From Adenophora triphylla var. japonica (Eukaryota; Streptophyta; Magnoliopsida; Asterales; Campanulaceae): DNA of 64,000 bases. Where the stretch lies: NCBI GenBank assembly GCA_022495995.1, contig JAFEMH010000937.1, positions 513,577 to 577,576 on the forward strand, in the 5' to 3' direction. Within the stretch, counting starts at the first letter, position 1, and each line of letters begins with the position of its first letter. Positions 22,738 through 32,952 of this stretch are shown piece by piece. Both the position numbers and the translations under genes were made by a program. A model generated the notes under the pieces. The model made no database searches, had not been told where the DNA came from, and saw nothing but the letters and a program-made list of their open reading frames with translations.

Positions 22738-23460
22738 TTGGACTCATCTTACTAGTTAACTATCTTTCTATTTTAGGTAACTTTCCTAAAATATTATCCT
22801 TCTATTTTAGGTAACCTTCCTAAAATAGTAACTTTCTATTTAAGGTATCTTCCTTAAATATTATTCTTCAATTTTAGGTAATATTCCTAAAATAGTACCC
22901 TTCTAATTAATGTATCTTCCTTAAATAGTATCTTTCTTATTTTAGGTAACCTTCCTAAAATATTTACCTTCTATTTAAGTATCTTTCTTAAATAGTATCT
23001 TTCTTATTTTAGGTAACCTTCCTAAAATATTTACCTTCTATTTAAGTATCTTTCTTAAATAGTATCTTTCTTATTTTAGGTAACCTTCCTAAAATATTTA
23101 TCTTCTATTTAAGTACTCCCTCCGTCCCCAACCTAAGTGCACACTTTCCATTTTAGGCATCCCAAACCTACGTGCACATTTCTTAAAATGGAAATGAATC
23201 TTTACTATTCCCTCCACTCATTCTCTCTCCTACATTATTTTAATACTCACAACACCATTATAACTTACTATTCCCTCCACTCATTCTCTCTTCTATTTTA
23301 TTTTCACACTCACAACACTTTCAATATAATACTCTCTCCTTAATTTATGTGAAAAGTCAAACCGGGCATGTAGGTTGGGGACGGAGGGAGTATCTTTCTT
23401 AAATAGTATCTTTTTTATTTTAGGTAACCTTCCTAAAATATTTACTTTCTATATTTGGAA
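22738..23460. repeat. 67-bp tandem repeat, interrupted by a MITE
   Basis: Units contain ATTTTAGGTAACCTTCCTAA and TATTTAAGTATCTTTCTTAA. AGGTAAC occurs at 22944, 23011, 23078 and, after the MITE, 23422. Subtracting the 275-bp MITE and its 2-bp duplication from the last interval gives 67 again. More degenerate units extend leftward to about 22738. Confidence 0.85.
23116..23390. mobile_element. Stowaway-type MITE (Tc1/mariner)
   Basis: 275 bp with terminal inverted repeats CTCCCTCCGTCCCCAACCTA at both ends and TA target duplications (23114-23115 and 23391-23392). It has no coding capacity. CTCCCTCCGTCCC is the classic Stowaway end. It sits inside the 67-bp array of the chromovirus LTR. Confidence 0.92.
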
Positions 23461-23639
23461 ACTTTTCTCCTTTTTGGATCTTTCCATTATTCTTGGGCTT
23501 ACACTTCCTATTCTTAGAAGTTGCCTTTATTTTACTTTGATTCTTCTTCTTTTATCTTTTAAAAGTCTTTCTTTCCTTAGAAGTTAATTTTAAAAGCTTC
23601 TACATTGAGTATTTACAAAAAGATCCTTTGACTTTTCAG

Positions 23640-23835
23640 AATTTACAAAATAGTTCCTTTACTTTCAAAAATTGCAAAACAGTCCCTCAACTTTCAGAAA
23701 TTACAGAACAGTCCCTCAACTTTTAGAAATTACAAAACAGTCCCTCAACTTTCAGAAATTACAGAACAGTCCCTTGACTTTCAAAAATTACAAAACAGTC
23801 CCTTGACTTTCAAAAATTACAGAACTGTCCCTAAA
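23640..23835. repeat. 29-bp tandem repeat
   Basis: AGTCCCTCAACTTTCAGAAA-type units; AGTCCC at 23681, 23710, 23739, 23768 and 23797, exact spacing 29. More degenerate units lie on either side. It lies within the chromovirus LTR. Confidence 0.9.
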
Positions 23836-24662
23836 TTCCAGATTTTCAGTTTGGTCATTAGGGTTTTTGAAAGTTGATTTTCAGCTTTTAACCTTGGTTA
23901 GATTTCTAACCAAAAGAACTTTTATTCAAATCAAAACCTTTTTGATACCAAAATATTTACCCAAAACAATTTTTTTATAAACAAGTTTTTCATCAAAATT
24001 TACACAACACACACACACATACACGGCACAAACACACACACACACACGGCACACACACATATAATACACAAAATATTTATTTTGTTTTAATCTTTCTTGG
24101 TATGAATAACCCTAGATTAACATCTATTAATTCATACACAAATCCTATTTCAATAATCATTTATAGGATTTATATTTTTCATCACATAATATATTCATAC
24201 TCCTAATAACATTTAAACCCTAGTTTAATCATAGGTTAATAACTAAGCATAAAATTAAGATTATACAATTTTAAATGCAAGGGAATTGGATTAATACCTT
24301 GATCCAAAGATGATCTTCACCAAAGAAATTGGAAAACCCAAGTTTCCCCTCCCCCCTAGCTCGGTCGCCGCCCCCTAGATGATTAGGGTTTTTAATTTTT
24401 TTTTCTCTTTTGTGAATTATGGGGATTATGGGAAAATAGGAAGGGTTTTGGTGTTTAAATAGGGTGGGTTTATCTTTTAATAACCCATTTAGGAAAAGGC
24501 TTCCATAATACTATTAGGTTTTGGATTCCCTACAAGCCCATTTAACCCCCCATCAACTTGGCCCACTTAATTAAGTCCAAGTCCAAACTAACACATAGGT
24601 ATTATTTTATTTTCTAATTAAAATAATACTAAAAAAAATTTAAAAAATTTCGGGCCTTTACA

Positions 24663-24682
24663 TTCTTACCCCCTTAAAAGAG
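24663..24682 (-). other. Polypurine tract of the chromovirus
   Basis: Minus strand TTTTAAGGGGGTAAGAA directly before the LTR start at 24662. It is the expected plus-strand primer site and fixes the LTR boundary. Confidence 0.75.
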
Positions 24683-24707
24683 TTTGGTCCTCCAAACTAA
24701 ACATACC

Positions 24708-25550
24708 TCAATTTTCGAAGAGATCGGGATACATTTCACGCATCTTGCTTTCGAGTTCCCATGTTGCCTCTCGTTCGGTGTGGTTGCTCCATTGCACCTT
24801 CACATAAGAAATCACTCGTCTCCATAGATTCTGATCTTTCCGATCTACGATCTTTATGGGCTTTTCGTCATAACTTAAATCAGCACGAAATCTCAACTGC
24901 TTGTATTCGATTATGTGACTCGAATCTGCCATATACTTCCTCAACATTGAGATGTGAAATACGTTGTGCACTCCAGATAGTACAGGTGGTAGTGCCAATC
25001 TATAGGCCACATTACCAATTCGGTCTAAAATTTCAAAAGGTCCTACGTACCTAGGGCTTAGCTTCCCTTTAATACCGAACCTCATAACACCCTTTGTTGG
25101 TGAGATTTTCAAGAATACGCGATCTCCTACTTGGAATTCTAGATCACGCCGTCGATTATCTGCGTACAACTTCTGCCTACTTTGTGCAGTCAATAACCAT
25201 TTGCGAATTTGTTGTACTTTATCCGCAGTCACTTGAATAATTTCTGGTCCAGTTAATTTCCTTTCTCCTACTTCAACCCAGCAGGTAGGCGATCTACATT
25301 TGCGTCCATACAGTGCCTCATACGGAGCCATACCAATACTAGCGTGAAAGCTATTATTATAAGCAAACTCTACTAGTGGTAAATGTTCATCCCATGTGCC
25401 TTGCCAATTTAATGATGTAGCCCTTAGCATGTCTTCCAAAGTCTGGATCGTCCTTTCTGACTGTCCATCCGTTTGTGGGTGAAAAGCTGTACTCATCGTC
25501 AACTCCGTCCCCAATGCCTGTTGCAAACTTTTCCAGAATTTCATCAACAA
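24708..25550 (-). pseudogene. Integrase C-terminal half with chromodomain-like tail
   Basis: About 280 codons ending YPDLFEN. It contains [20 protein letters not shown] (catalytic Glu region), GMAPYEALYGRKCRSP, the GPF/Y-type segment (LSPRYVGPFEILDRIG, YRLALPP, VFHISMLRKY) and a C-terminal chromodomain-like VKVQWSNHTEREATWE. This tail supports the chromovirus/Tekay assignment. It is out of frame with the upstream integrase part because of a deletion at about 25545. Confidence 0.85.
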
Positions 25551-26589
25551 ATAACTTAGCCAACTTCTCTAGCGAGTCTGTCACCTTGATTGCTAAGAAG
25601 TGAGCTGACTTGGTCAATCGATCCACTATGACCCATATAGCATTCAATCTTCTTAGTATTCTTGGCAATCCAACTACCAAATCCATTGCAATATGCTCCC
25701 ACTTCCATTCTGGGATGGGTAATGACTGTAGCAGTCCTGCAGGCTTCTGATGTTCACTCTTCACTTGTTGACACACCAAACATTTTGTCATGAATTTTGC
25801 TACGTCGCTTTTCATACCGTTCCACCAAAATGATTCCTTCAGGTCTTGATACATCTTCGTACTTCCCGAATGTACGGAGAATTTCGAACAATGAGCCTCC
25901 CTTAAGATTTCCCTTTTGAGTTCATCACTACTTGGTACCCATATCCTTGACTGATACCTTAAGATCCCATCTTTGCCCATACGAAGATCTTTGCCTTGCC
26001 CTTTGCTCATGAGGACATCCCTTTCCTCGTCCAGTCCTTGTGCTTCTTTAATTCTAACCAAAAGCACAGGTTGCATGCTCAATCGAGCTAAATATCCACT
26101 AACTCGTACTTCTAAACCTGTAATTCCAATCTCGTTCCATACTCTTACCCCATTAGAAATCAACATCGCCAAGGTTCCATGGTTCTTCTTACTCAGTGCA
26201 TCTGCCACCTTATTGGCTTTTCCAGGATGATACAATATCGTACAATCGTAATCCTTCAGTAACTCTAACCACCTTCTTTGTCTCATGTTTAATTCCTTCT
26301 GAGTGAATATATACTTCAAACTCTTGTGATCAGTGTATATCTGACACGTCACACCATACAAATAGTGTCTCCAAATATTTAGTGCAAACACCACCACCGC
26401 TAACTCTAAGTCATGAGTAGGGTAATTCTTCTCGTGAGTCTTCAATTTTCTAGATGCATACGCTATCACCTTCTCATTTTGCATTAACACACAGCCTAGT
26501 CCCTTCAGTGAAGCATCACTGTAAATCACAAATCCTTCGGACCCCGTCGGCAGTGCTAATAGCGGTACAGTCACCAATCTCTTCTTTAG
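25545..26589 (-). pseudogene. RNase H and integrase N-terminal half
   Basis: RNase [66 protein letters not shown]. Integrase zinc domain: [17 protein letters not shown] and [12 protein letters not shown]. First Asp: [14 protein letters not shown]. After KLFVDE the frame jumps to [10 protein letters not shown]. The stretch that normally carries the second catalytic Asp is missing, and the deletion shifts the frame. It is separated from RT by TAA at 26590-26592, in frame (ESFQ*LKKRL). Confidence 0.85.
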
Positions 26590-27100
26590 TTATTGAAAGC
26601 TCTCCTCACAAGCTTCTGACCAATTAAACTTAGCATTCTTCTGGGTTAACTTCGTCAATGGTCCTGACAACTTTGAGAATCCTTCTACGAATCTCCTATA
26701 GTACCCAGCCAACCCTAAGAAACTTCTTATCTCCGTTACTGTAGTTGGCCTTTCCCAATTCACGATTGCCTCTATTTTCGCTAGATTCACTGCAATACCA
26801 TCCTTAGACACCACGTGTCCTAAGAATGCCACTTCCTCCAACCAAAATTCGCATTTCTTGAATTTGGCATACAACTTCTGCTTTCGCAGAATTTCCATAA
26901 CTAATTTCAGATGTTCCGCATGATCTTCCTTCGTCTTTGAATATACCAAGATGTCATCAATGAATACTATGACACACTTGTCAAGAAATTCTTGGAATAT
27001 TCTGTTCATCAACTCCATAAATGTTGTCGGTGCGTTTGTCAATCCGAACGGCATTACTACAAATTCATAGTGTCCATATCTTGTTCTGAAAGCAGTTTTG
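26590..27100 (-). pseudogene. Reverse transcriptase, C-terminal half
   Basis: Begins mid-domain at [13 protein letters not shown] (27100), then [12 protein letters not shown], the catalytic [24 protein letters not shown] and [12 protein letters not shown]. The upstream RT motifs are absent because element C was inserted at 27100/27101. Confidence 0.9.
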
Positions 27101-27639
27101 TGAAATTACTCGGATTTCGCACGATGCGAAAGGCGGTTGTCTTTCGCGGAGGGTTGGTGACTGAGAACTCGCTTTTGGGAAGGAGAGGAGTCGCCACGCG
27201 GTTTTTGTATTTTGAGCCCAAACGTTGAGAAACGGCTTTTGTGAAAATGGTGTCGTTTTTATTGGCAGCAAAAACTTAGGAAAAGGCTTTGAAAATAGGA
27301 GGGTCATTTTTATTGGCAGCAAAAATGAGTAAAAAGCTTTTTTTTAGTACCAGAGATTGTTAGGTTCGGAGGTCACATTACGTTTCGGGAAGAGTATTAC
27401 GAGATCACCCGAAACGCCTCATATGACGAGTCTTTCTACCTTTCTCGAAATTGTGTGTGTGTGTGTGTATGTTTGCATTTTGAAATGGGGGCTTGAATGA
27501 CAAGCTTAATCTTGGTTTGAATGTCAAACGTTGATTAGGTGACTTGTTTGAAAAGGCAAGCGTTTGAATGACAAACGTCGGTTTTTTGGAAGTTTTAGGA
27601 AAAGTGGCGCGAATGCTGATTTTATCTGTTTATCTTAAG

Positions 27640-28290
27640 TGTCAAATGTTGACTTTTAAGAAAAGAGCGTTTGAATGTCAAACGTCGGATTTTGAGTTTG
27701 AAGATGAGCGTTTGGATGCCAAACGTCATTTTGCACGTTTTGAAAGAGAGTTCGAAGGTCGAACTCCGGTTTTGAACCGGGCGTGTCATTGTTAACGATT
27801 TTACGGGAAAAATGTATTAAATGATTTTTTGAATGTCAAAAGTCGGCTTTTAAGTTTGAAGATGAGCGTTTGGATGCCAAACGTCATTTCGCGCGTTTTG
27901 AAAGAGAGTTCGAAGGTCGAACTCCGGTTTTGAACCGGGCGTGTCATTGTTAACGATTTTACGGGAAAAACGTATTAAATGATTTTGAATGTCAAATGGC
28001 GGCTTTTAAGTTTGAAGATGAGCGTTTGGATGCCAAACGTCATTTCACGCGTTTTGAAAGAGAGTTCGAAGGTCGAACTCCGGTTTTGAACCGGGCGTAT
28101 CATTGTTAACGATTTTACGGGAAAAACGTATTAAATGATTTTGAATGTCAAATGGCGGCTTTTAAGCTTGAAGATGAGCGTTTGGATGCCAAACGTCATT
28201 TCGCGCGTTTTGAAAGAGAGTTCGAAGGTCGAACTCCGGTTTTGAACCGGGCAGTACATTGTTAACGATTTTTACGGGAAAAACGTATTA
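27640..28290. repeat. 156-bp tandem repeat, four copies, in the LTR of C
   Basis: TTCGAAGGTC starts at 27751, 27909, 28065 and 28221 (spacings 158, 156, 156). Each unit carries inverted repeats: GTTTGGATGCCAAAC, GAGTTCGA-AGG-TCGAACTC and CCGGTT-TTG-AACCGG. Confidence 0.9.
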
Positions 28291-28379
28291 AATGACATGC
28301 AATAAACGAATCGGGTTGCGACTCGGACTTTGAAAAGTAAATACTATCACGATCCAAACGGGTCGGACTTTTTGTAAAT

Positions 28380-28590
28380 GACAGTATTTAAAGTGCGGTA
28401 TCAACGGAATCAAACGATCTGGAATTGTAAAGTACGATCGACGAGCCAAACAGCTCGGAATTGTAAAGTTGCATGAAAGTAAAGGACGTTCGACGGATCA
28501 AACGGTCCAGAATTTGTAAATGACAGGAATTTAAATGACGATCAACGGATCAAACGATCCGGAATTGTAAATGACATAAAAGTAAACGGA
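28380..28590. repeat. Degenerate tandem repeat in the LTR of C
   Basis: About four units of roughly 55-65 bp with GATCAACGGATCAAACGATC-like and GGAATTGTAAATGACA parts. Each holds a short inverted repeat (GATC..GATC). Confidence 0.6.
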
Positions 28591-29004
28591 ACGGGGTCGG
28601 AACGCCGTTTTAACTCGAGATTACTTCTCTTGCGGGAAGAGAAGACTATCTAGGGGCTAAAACGTATCGGACCCCCTTAGACGGAGGCGTCTACATTTCA
28701 ACAACGTCGTCCGAAACGGTTGTAGCGACTGGCGCATAAACCGAGACGGAACGAAAGTTTCAAAGAGAGAGGGAGCTACCTATGGCTAGGTCGGCTCCTT
28801 TGGCTCGAGGGACGTATACGGGATACGAAAGTGTGTTTGGAACGATGTTTTGAAGTGGCGGGGGTCGTATTTGATCGAAATACAAAGATTTCACGCAAAA
28901 CGATGTAAAACCGAGGCTCGAAGGGAGTGGAACTCAGTTTAGGCCGTGAGGTTTTGGTGGAAGGGGTGATTTTTTGTTATTGTAAATGGCTTTGACAGCC
29001 TTGG

Positions 29005-29133
29005 TATTTATAGGTGAAAATTCATGATGAGTCCGAAAGGACTGAGCCTGAAATCCAGGGGGTTTTGTGAAACTTTGGAAATTGGAGAGGCTTGCTGGCA
29101 ATTCCAGATTTCCTGCAAATGAGTCCGGCCGGA
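29005..29133 (-). promoter_or_regulatory. U3 promoter region of the LTR of C
   Basis: TATAAATA on the minus strand at 29005-29012. Seventeen nt upstream is AGTCCGAAAGGACT (29030-29043). About 78 nt further is the perfect palindrome AGTCCGGCCGGACT (near 29120-29135). Both are followed on the plus strand by GAG and a CCAGGGG box. A copy with the same flank lies upstream of the antisense gene at 31736. Confidence 0.7.
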
Positions 29134-29538
29134 CTGAGACTGCATACCAGGGGTATTTTTGTCTTTTCACTCTAAATTTGATTGAAAGGTGACTAGAGAG
29201 CTGTGGCATGCAAGCCACGTGTCCCATGACTCACCAGCCTCGTGGGAGTTCGTGCCATTGTTCTCGGTTTTGTCCATTTTTAAAATAACAGTCCGAAAAA
29301 TGTCCGAAACGCCCCCGAAAAGTGCCGGAAAGTGCGTTTTTCAGGGAAAGCCGTACTTTTACGTGCGACGACGTGTGTTGAGTACGTTTTGACGTTGGGA
29401 TGCACGGGGAAGTCCCGGGACGTCTCATTGGCTTGGCAACGGGGAACTTAACGGGTTCCGATTAACCAGGAGCGGGCCATCTAACGGATTTTTGTTAACT
29501 TCTAACGGATTTTGACGATCCGGATTTGGGTACTTACA

Positions 29539-29550
29539 GTTAGCCCCTCA
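29539..29550 (-). other. Polypurine tract of element C
   Basis: Minus strand TGAGGGGCTAAC, directly before the LTR start TGTAAGTACCC. B has a similar tract (GAGGGGCTT) before its LTR copies. Confidence 0.75.
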
Positions 29551-31620
29551 GCGACGTCACTTCCGAAGGAGGTGGGGTCGTTGAAAAAAGATAGGATTCA
29601 AATCGGGATGCCTTACTTTTAAAGAGACCTGGGCGGTCAGCTGGCTGGACCCTTAGCGAAAGGATTCCTACGTATTCCGAGCGGGAATCAAGCCGATCGT
29701 AGTTCGTAGGTGCAAGGACCGCGCATGAGGACCTTGACCGGAGCGAGACTGTTGGGAGGCATCTAAACCTGAGTGAGACCATTTCGAGGCACCTGAACCT
29801 GAATGGAGACTATTGTGAGGCGTCAGAACCAGGGATTTCTGAAACCTTCGAGGGCGTGTGGCGCCTCATACCAGAGTTGCTGATACATACGAGGGCGTGT
29901 GGCGCCTCAAACCGGAATTGTTGGATCATACGAGGGCGTGTGGCGCCTCAAACCGGAGTTGCTGAAACATACGAGGGCGTGTGGCACCTCAAACCGGAGT
30001 TGCTAGAACATACGAGGGTGTGTGGCGCCTCAAACCAGGGTTGACGAGGATACGTTTATCCTGAGACGAAGGCGTTCGTGCCTTGAGTGCTGGACTTATG
30101 ATGATGGCCAGGTTTATCCTGCTGGGGATGGGGTGGCAATGATGGGAACGGTTGTGTTAAACTGGCGTTATTAATAACTCGGAAGGATTGATGTTATAAC
30201 GACGGGGTTAGGAACGGGATGTGGTCTCGGGAGAGACTGACACATTGCTGGGGAAAAGTATCCAGAGTTCTGACGGGGTCAGTTAGGAACTGAGGGGATT
30301 GATTGACGTTTCTTCTTTAGACGGATAGTCTTAGGATCCTACTGGGGATGAGCATTCGGGCTTACCTTGATGGCCGAAGAGGGATTGTTGTGCAGGCTTA
30401 TCTTGATGGCCGCTGAGGTGGGAGGATCGGGCTTCCGACTGGCGGCCGGGGAAGTGAACGATGGTGGGAACCGATAGAAATTTTGACATCGGGAGACGGA
30501 ATTGTGACTTGAATTTCCGGAGACAGGATGGAGCATTTGAATTTCAAACGTCGGTTTGGGGCTGGAATGAACGTTTGAATGTCAAACGTCAACCTGAGAT
30601 GGAAGTGAGCGTTTGAATGTCAAACGTCAACTTGAGATGTAAATGAGCGTTTGAATGTCAAATGTCAACTTGAGATGTAAATGAGCGTTTGAATGTCAAA
30701 CGTCAACTTGAGATGTAAATGAGCGTTTGAATGTCAAACGTCAACTTGGGATTGAGAATTTAACGTCTGGAGACGAGAGTTAGTGAGGACTTACTGAGAA
30801 TTTAACGTCTGGAGACGAGCGTTAGTGAGGACTAACTGAGAATTTAACGTCTGGAGACGAGCGTTAGTGAGGACTAACTGAGAATTTAACGTCTGGAGAC
30901 GAGAGTTAGTGAAAACTAACTGGGAATTTAACGTCTGGAGACGAGCGTTAGTGAGGACTAACTGAGAATTAAATTTCTGTAGACGAGCGTTACTGAGGAC
31001 TAACTGAGAATTTAACGTCTGGAGACGAGCGTTAGAGAAAACTAACTGGGAATTTAACGTCTGGAGACGAGCGTTAGTGAGGACTAACTTAGAATTTAAC
31101 GTCTGGAGATGAGCGTTAGTGAGGACTAACTGAGAATTTAACGTCTGGTGACGAGCGTTAGTGAGCACTAATTGAGAATTTAACGTCTGGAGACGAGCGT
31201 TAGTGAGGACTAACTGAGAATTTAACGTCTGGAGACAAGCGTTAGTGAGGACTAACCGAGAATTTAACGTCTGGAGACGAGCGTTAGTAAGGACTAACTG
31301 AGAATTTAACGTCTGGAGACGAGCGTTAGTGAGGACTAACTGAGAATTTAACGTCTGGAGACGAGCGTTAGTGAGGACTAACTGAGAATTTAACGTCTGG
31401 AGACGAGCGTTAGTGAAAACTAACTGAGGATTTAACATCTGGAGACGAGCGTTAGTGAGGACTAACTGAGAATTTAACGTCTAGAGACGAGCGTTAGTGA
31501 AAACTGACTAGGAAATTAACGTCTGGAGACGAGCGTTAGTGAAAACTAACTGGGAATTTAACGTCTGGAGACGAGAGTTAGTGAGGACTAACTGAGAATG
31601 GATCCTCGGGGGATGGGGTG
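29551..31620 (-). repeat. 3'UTR of C with three adjacent tandem arrays
   Basis: Array 1: 41-bp units, five copies (CGAGGG at 29849, 29890, 29931, 29972, 30013). Array 2: 38-bp units, five copies (CGTTTGAAT at 30571, 30609, 30647, 30685, 30723), each with hairpin CGTTTGA-ATG-TCAAACG. Array 3: 42-bp units, about twenty copies (30757-31600), each with CGTCT-GG-AGACG and TTAGT-GAGG-ACTAA. Because 42 is a multiple of three, array 3 is open for over 200 codons on the minus strand (LNSQLVLTNARLQT repeats), but this is not taken as a gene. The conserved non-coding block lies at 29628-29708. Confidence 0.85.
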
Positions 31621-31735
31621 TTAGTGATGTCAAACTTTGGGGAAATTTTACACTTTTGGGGGCCAAAAGGGGTAAAATTGGAACTGCGAAAAGTTGAGGG
31701 GCTGAATTGGCAAGGAATCTTTCTGCTGCAGAAAG

Positions 31736-31749
31736 AGTCCAGCCGGACT
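31736..31749 (+). promoter_or_regulatory. Palindrome upstream of the antisense gene of C
   Basis: AGTCCAGCCGGACT, one base off the perfect palindrome in the U3 of the LTR of C. It is followed by GAACCTGAA and CCAGG, as in the LTR. It lies 152 bp upstream of the ATG at 31901. Confidence 0.65.
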
Positions 31750-31900
31750 GAACCTGAAGTTGACCAGGTTCATTCCAGCGTCGAGGCAGAGGCTGAATTT
31801 GGACCATTTCTCCATTTATTCCGACGAGAGGGAGAGAAAGGAGGAGAGAAAAACCAACCCAAATTGTGAGATTTGCTCAAATTTGTGAGAGAAAATCAAC

Positions 31901-32059
31901 ATGGAAGGTGATTTGGAACCAATGGCTCGTCATGGAAGGACCGATGACGAAAGAACGCGGTTGGTTCGGACCATTCGAACCATTACTCTCCCATTGAATC
32001 CGGCGGAGTTCTACCCGGCTAGGGAGAACCACAAATCCAAAGGAGGGATCGAGAGATAG
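31901..32059 (+). pseudogene. Exon 1 of the antisense gene of element C
   Basis: ATG at 31901, open for 52 codons (MEGDLEPMARHGRTDDERTR, then TITLPLNPAEFYPARENHKS), ending at a donor TAG|GTAAGC. The last codon of the exon is TAG. In B and A the corresponding exon ends GAG|GTAAGAAA, so the stop may be a G-to-T change at the exon end. Position (antisense, just inside the 3'UTR arrays), promoter palindrome and splice site match the B (57327-57494) and A (62334-62511) exons. The rest of the gene is separated by the A insertion. Confidence 0.55.
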
Positions 32060-32952
32060 GTAAGCTTCCTTCAAATTCCATTAATTTTAAGAATGTGCAT
32101 TCTTTAAATGTTAGGAATTTGACTAGAAATGAGTTAGGGATTTTGGTGCCCAGATTGGGGCTTTTGACTTTGCTATGCGCCTTTGTCGAAATTGACTAGA
32201 GTGTAGTTCAATTGACACTATGGGTAGATGACATAAAAATTTTGGTTGCAAAATTCCATGTCTAGATATGTTTTCCGAATTTAAAGCATGTTTAAATCGG
32301 GATGGAGTAAATTTTCGAAATGTTCGAAAGAATTTGAAAGTTCCGAGTTTGACGGATTTTTCGAAGGGCTTTGAAAGTTCCGGATTCGACGGAGTTTTCG
32401 AAGGGTTTTGAAAGTTCCGAATTCGACGGAGTTTTCGAAGTGCTTTGAAAGTTTCGAATTCGACGGAGTTTTCGAGATGCTTTGAAAGTTCCGAATTCGA
32501 TGGAGTTTTCAAAGGGTTTTGAAAGTTCTGGATTCGACGGAGTTTTCGAAGGGTTTTGAAAGTTCCGGATTTGACGGAGTTTTCGAGATGCTTTGAAAGT
32601 TCCAGATTCGACGGAGTTTTCGAAATGCTTTGAATGTTCCGAATTCGACAGAGTTTTCGAAGTGCTTTGAAAGTTCTGGATTCGATGGAGTTTTCGAAAT
32701 GCTTTGAAAGTTCCGAATTCGACGGAGTTTTTGAAGGGTTTTGAAAGTTTCGGTTTCGACGGAGTTTTCGAAGTGCTTTGAAAGTTCCGAATTCGATGGA
32801 GTTTTCGAAGGGTTTTGAAAGTTCCGATTTCGACGGAGTTTTCGAAGTGCTTTGAAAGTTCCGAAATCCACGAAGTTTTCGAAGTGCTTGGAAATCGTGG
32901 ACAGTTAATACTCCAACCGGGATGGAAATATTTTAGGAAAGGAATGAGCACT
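32060..32952 (+). repeat. Intron 1 of the antisense gene of C, with a 37-bp array
   Basis: It starts GTAAGC after exon 1. The stretch 32330-32890 is a tandem array of about fifteen 37-bp units (GACGGAGTTTTCGAAGTGCT type; GACGG at 32351, 32388, 32425, 32462). A minus-strand ORF through it is a by-product of the repeat. The intron is cut at 32952 by the LTR of A; the flank is gcact (32948-32952). Confidence 0.65.

Larger units (their letters stand above)
21768..24662 (-). repeat. 3' LTR of the chromovirus
   Basis: The minus strand starts TGTAAAGGCCCGAAATTTTT at 24662, next to the PPT, and ends GGGGTCGTTACA at 21768. The length is 2895 bp. The two ends resemble each other in inverted orientation (TGTAACGACCCCGAATTT against TGTAAAGGCCCGAAATTT). 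Inside are a 67-bp tandem array split by a MITE, a 29-bp tandem array, and CA-rich DNA at 24004-24070. Confidence 0.85.
21768..27100 (-). mobile_element. Tekay-type chromovirus (Ty3/gypsy), 3' half only
   Basis: Minus strand: 3' LTR 21768-24662, PPT, then pol from the C-terminus back to the middle of RT. RT breaks at 27100 exactly at the end of the LTR of element C (27101), with ttttg as left flank. The 5' half (gag, PR, 5' LTR) should therefore lie on the far side of the nested insertions, beyond 64 kb. Pol order RT-RNase H-integrase with a chromodomain-like tail and a long LTR fit the Tekay/Del group. A nonsense codon and an integrase deletion show it is dead. Confidence 0.85.
27101..29538 (-). 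repeat. 3' LTR of element C
   Basis: The minus strand starts TGTAAGTACCCAAATCC at 29538 and ends CGAGTAATTTCA at 27101 (the LTR of A ends GGGTAATTTCA). The length is 2438 bp. TATAAATA is at 29005-29012. The R/U5 part holds the GT microsatellite at 27450-27470, the 156-bp array and the 28.4-28.6 kb repeats. Many 3-nt-loop hairpins occur, such as CGTTTGA-ATG-TCAAACG. Confidence 0.85.
27101..32952 (-). mobile_element. Tat-type element C, 3' part (LTR, PPT, 3'UTR, antisense exon)
   Basis: Minus strand. The 3' LTR (27101-29538) lies against the chromovirus RT. To its right are the PPT, the conserved non-coding block (29628-29708), three tandem arrays, and exon 1 of a plus-strand (antisense) gene at 31901-32059 with its intron. 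At 32953 the 5' LTR of A begins, so A is inserted in that intron. The remainder of C, including pol, would be to the right of A, outside the window. Confidence 0.75.

Noticed and set aside
30791..31438. 215-codon minus-strand ORF of LNSQLVLTNARLQT repeats
   Set aside because: It is a by-product of a 42-bp tandem array (multiple of three). No start context, and units vary without regard to codon position.
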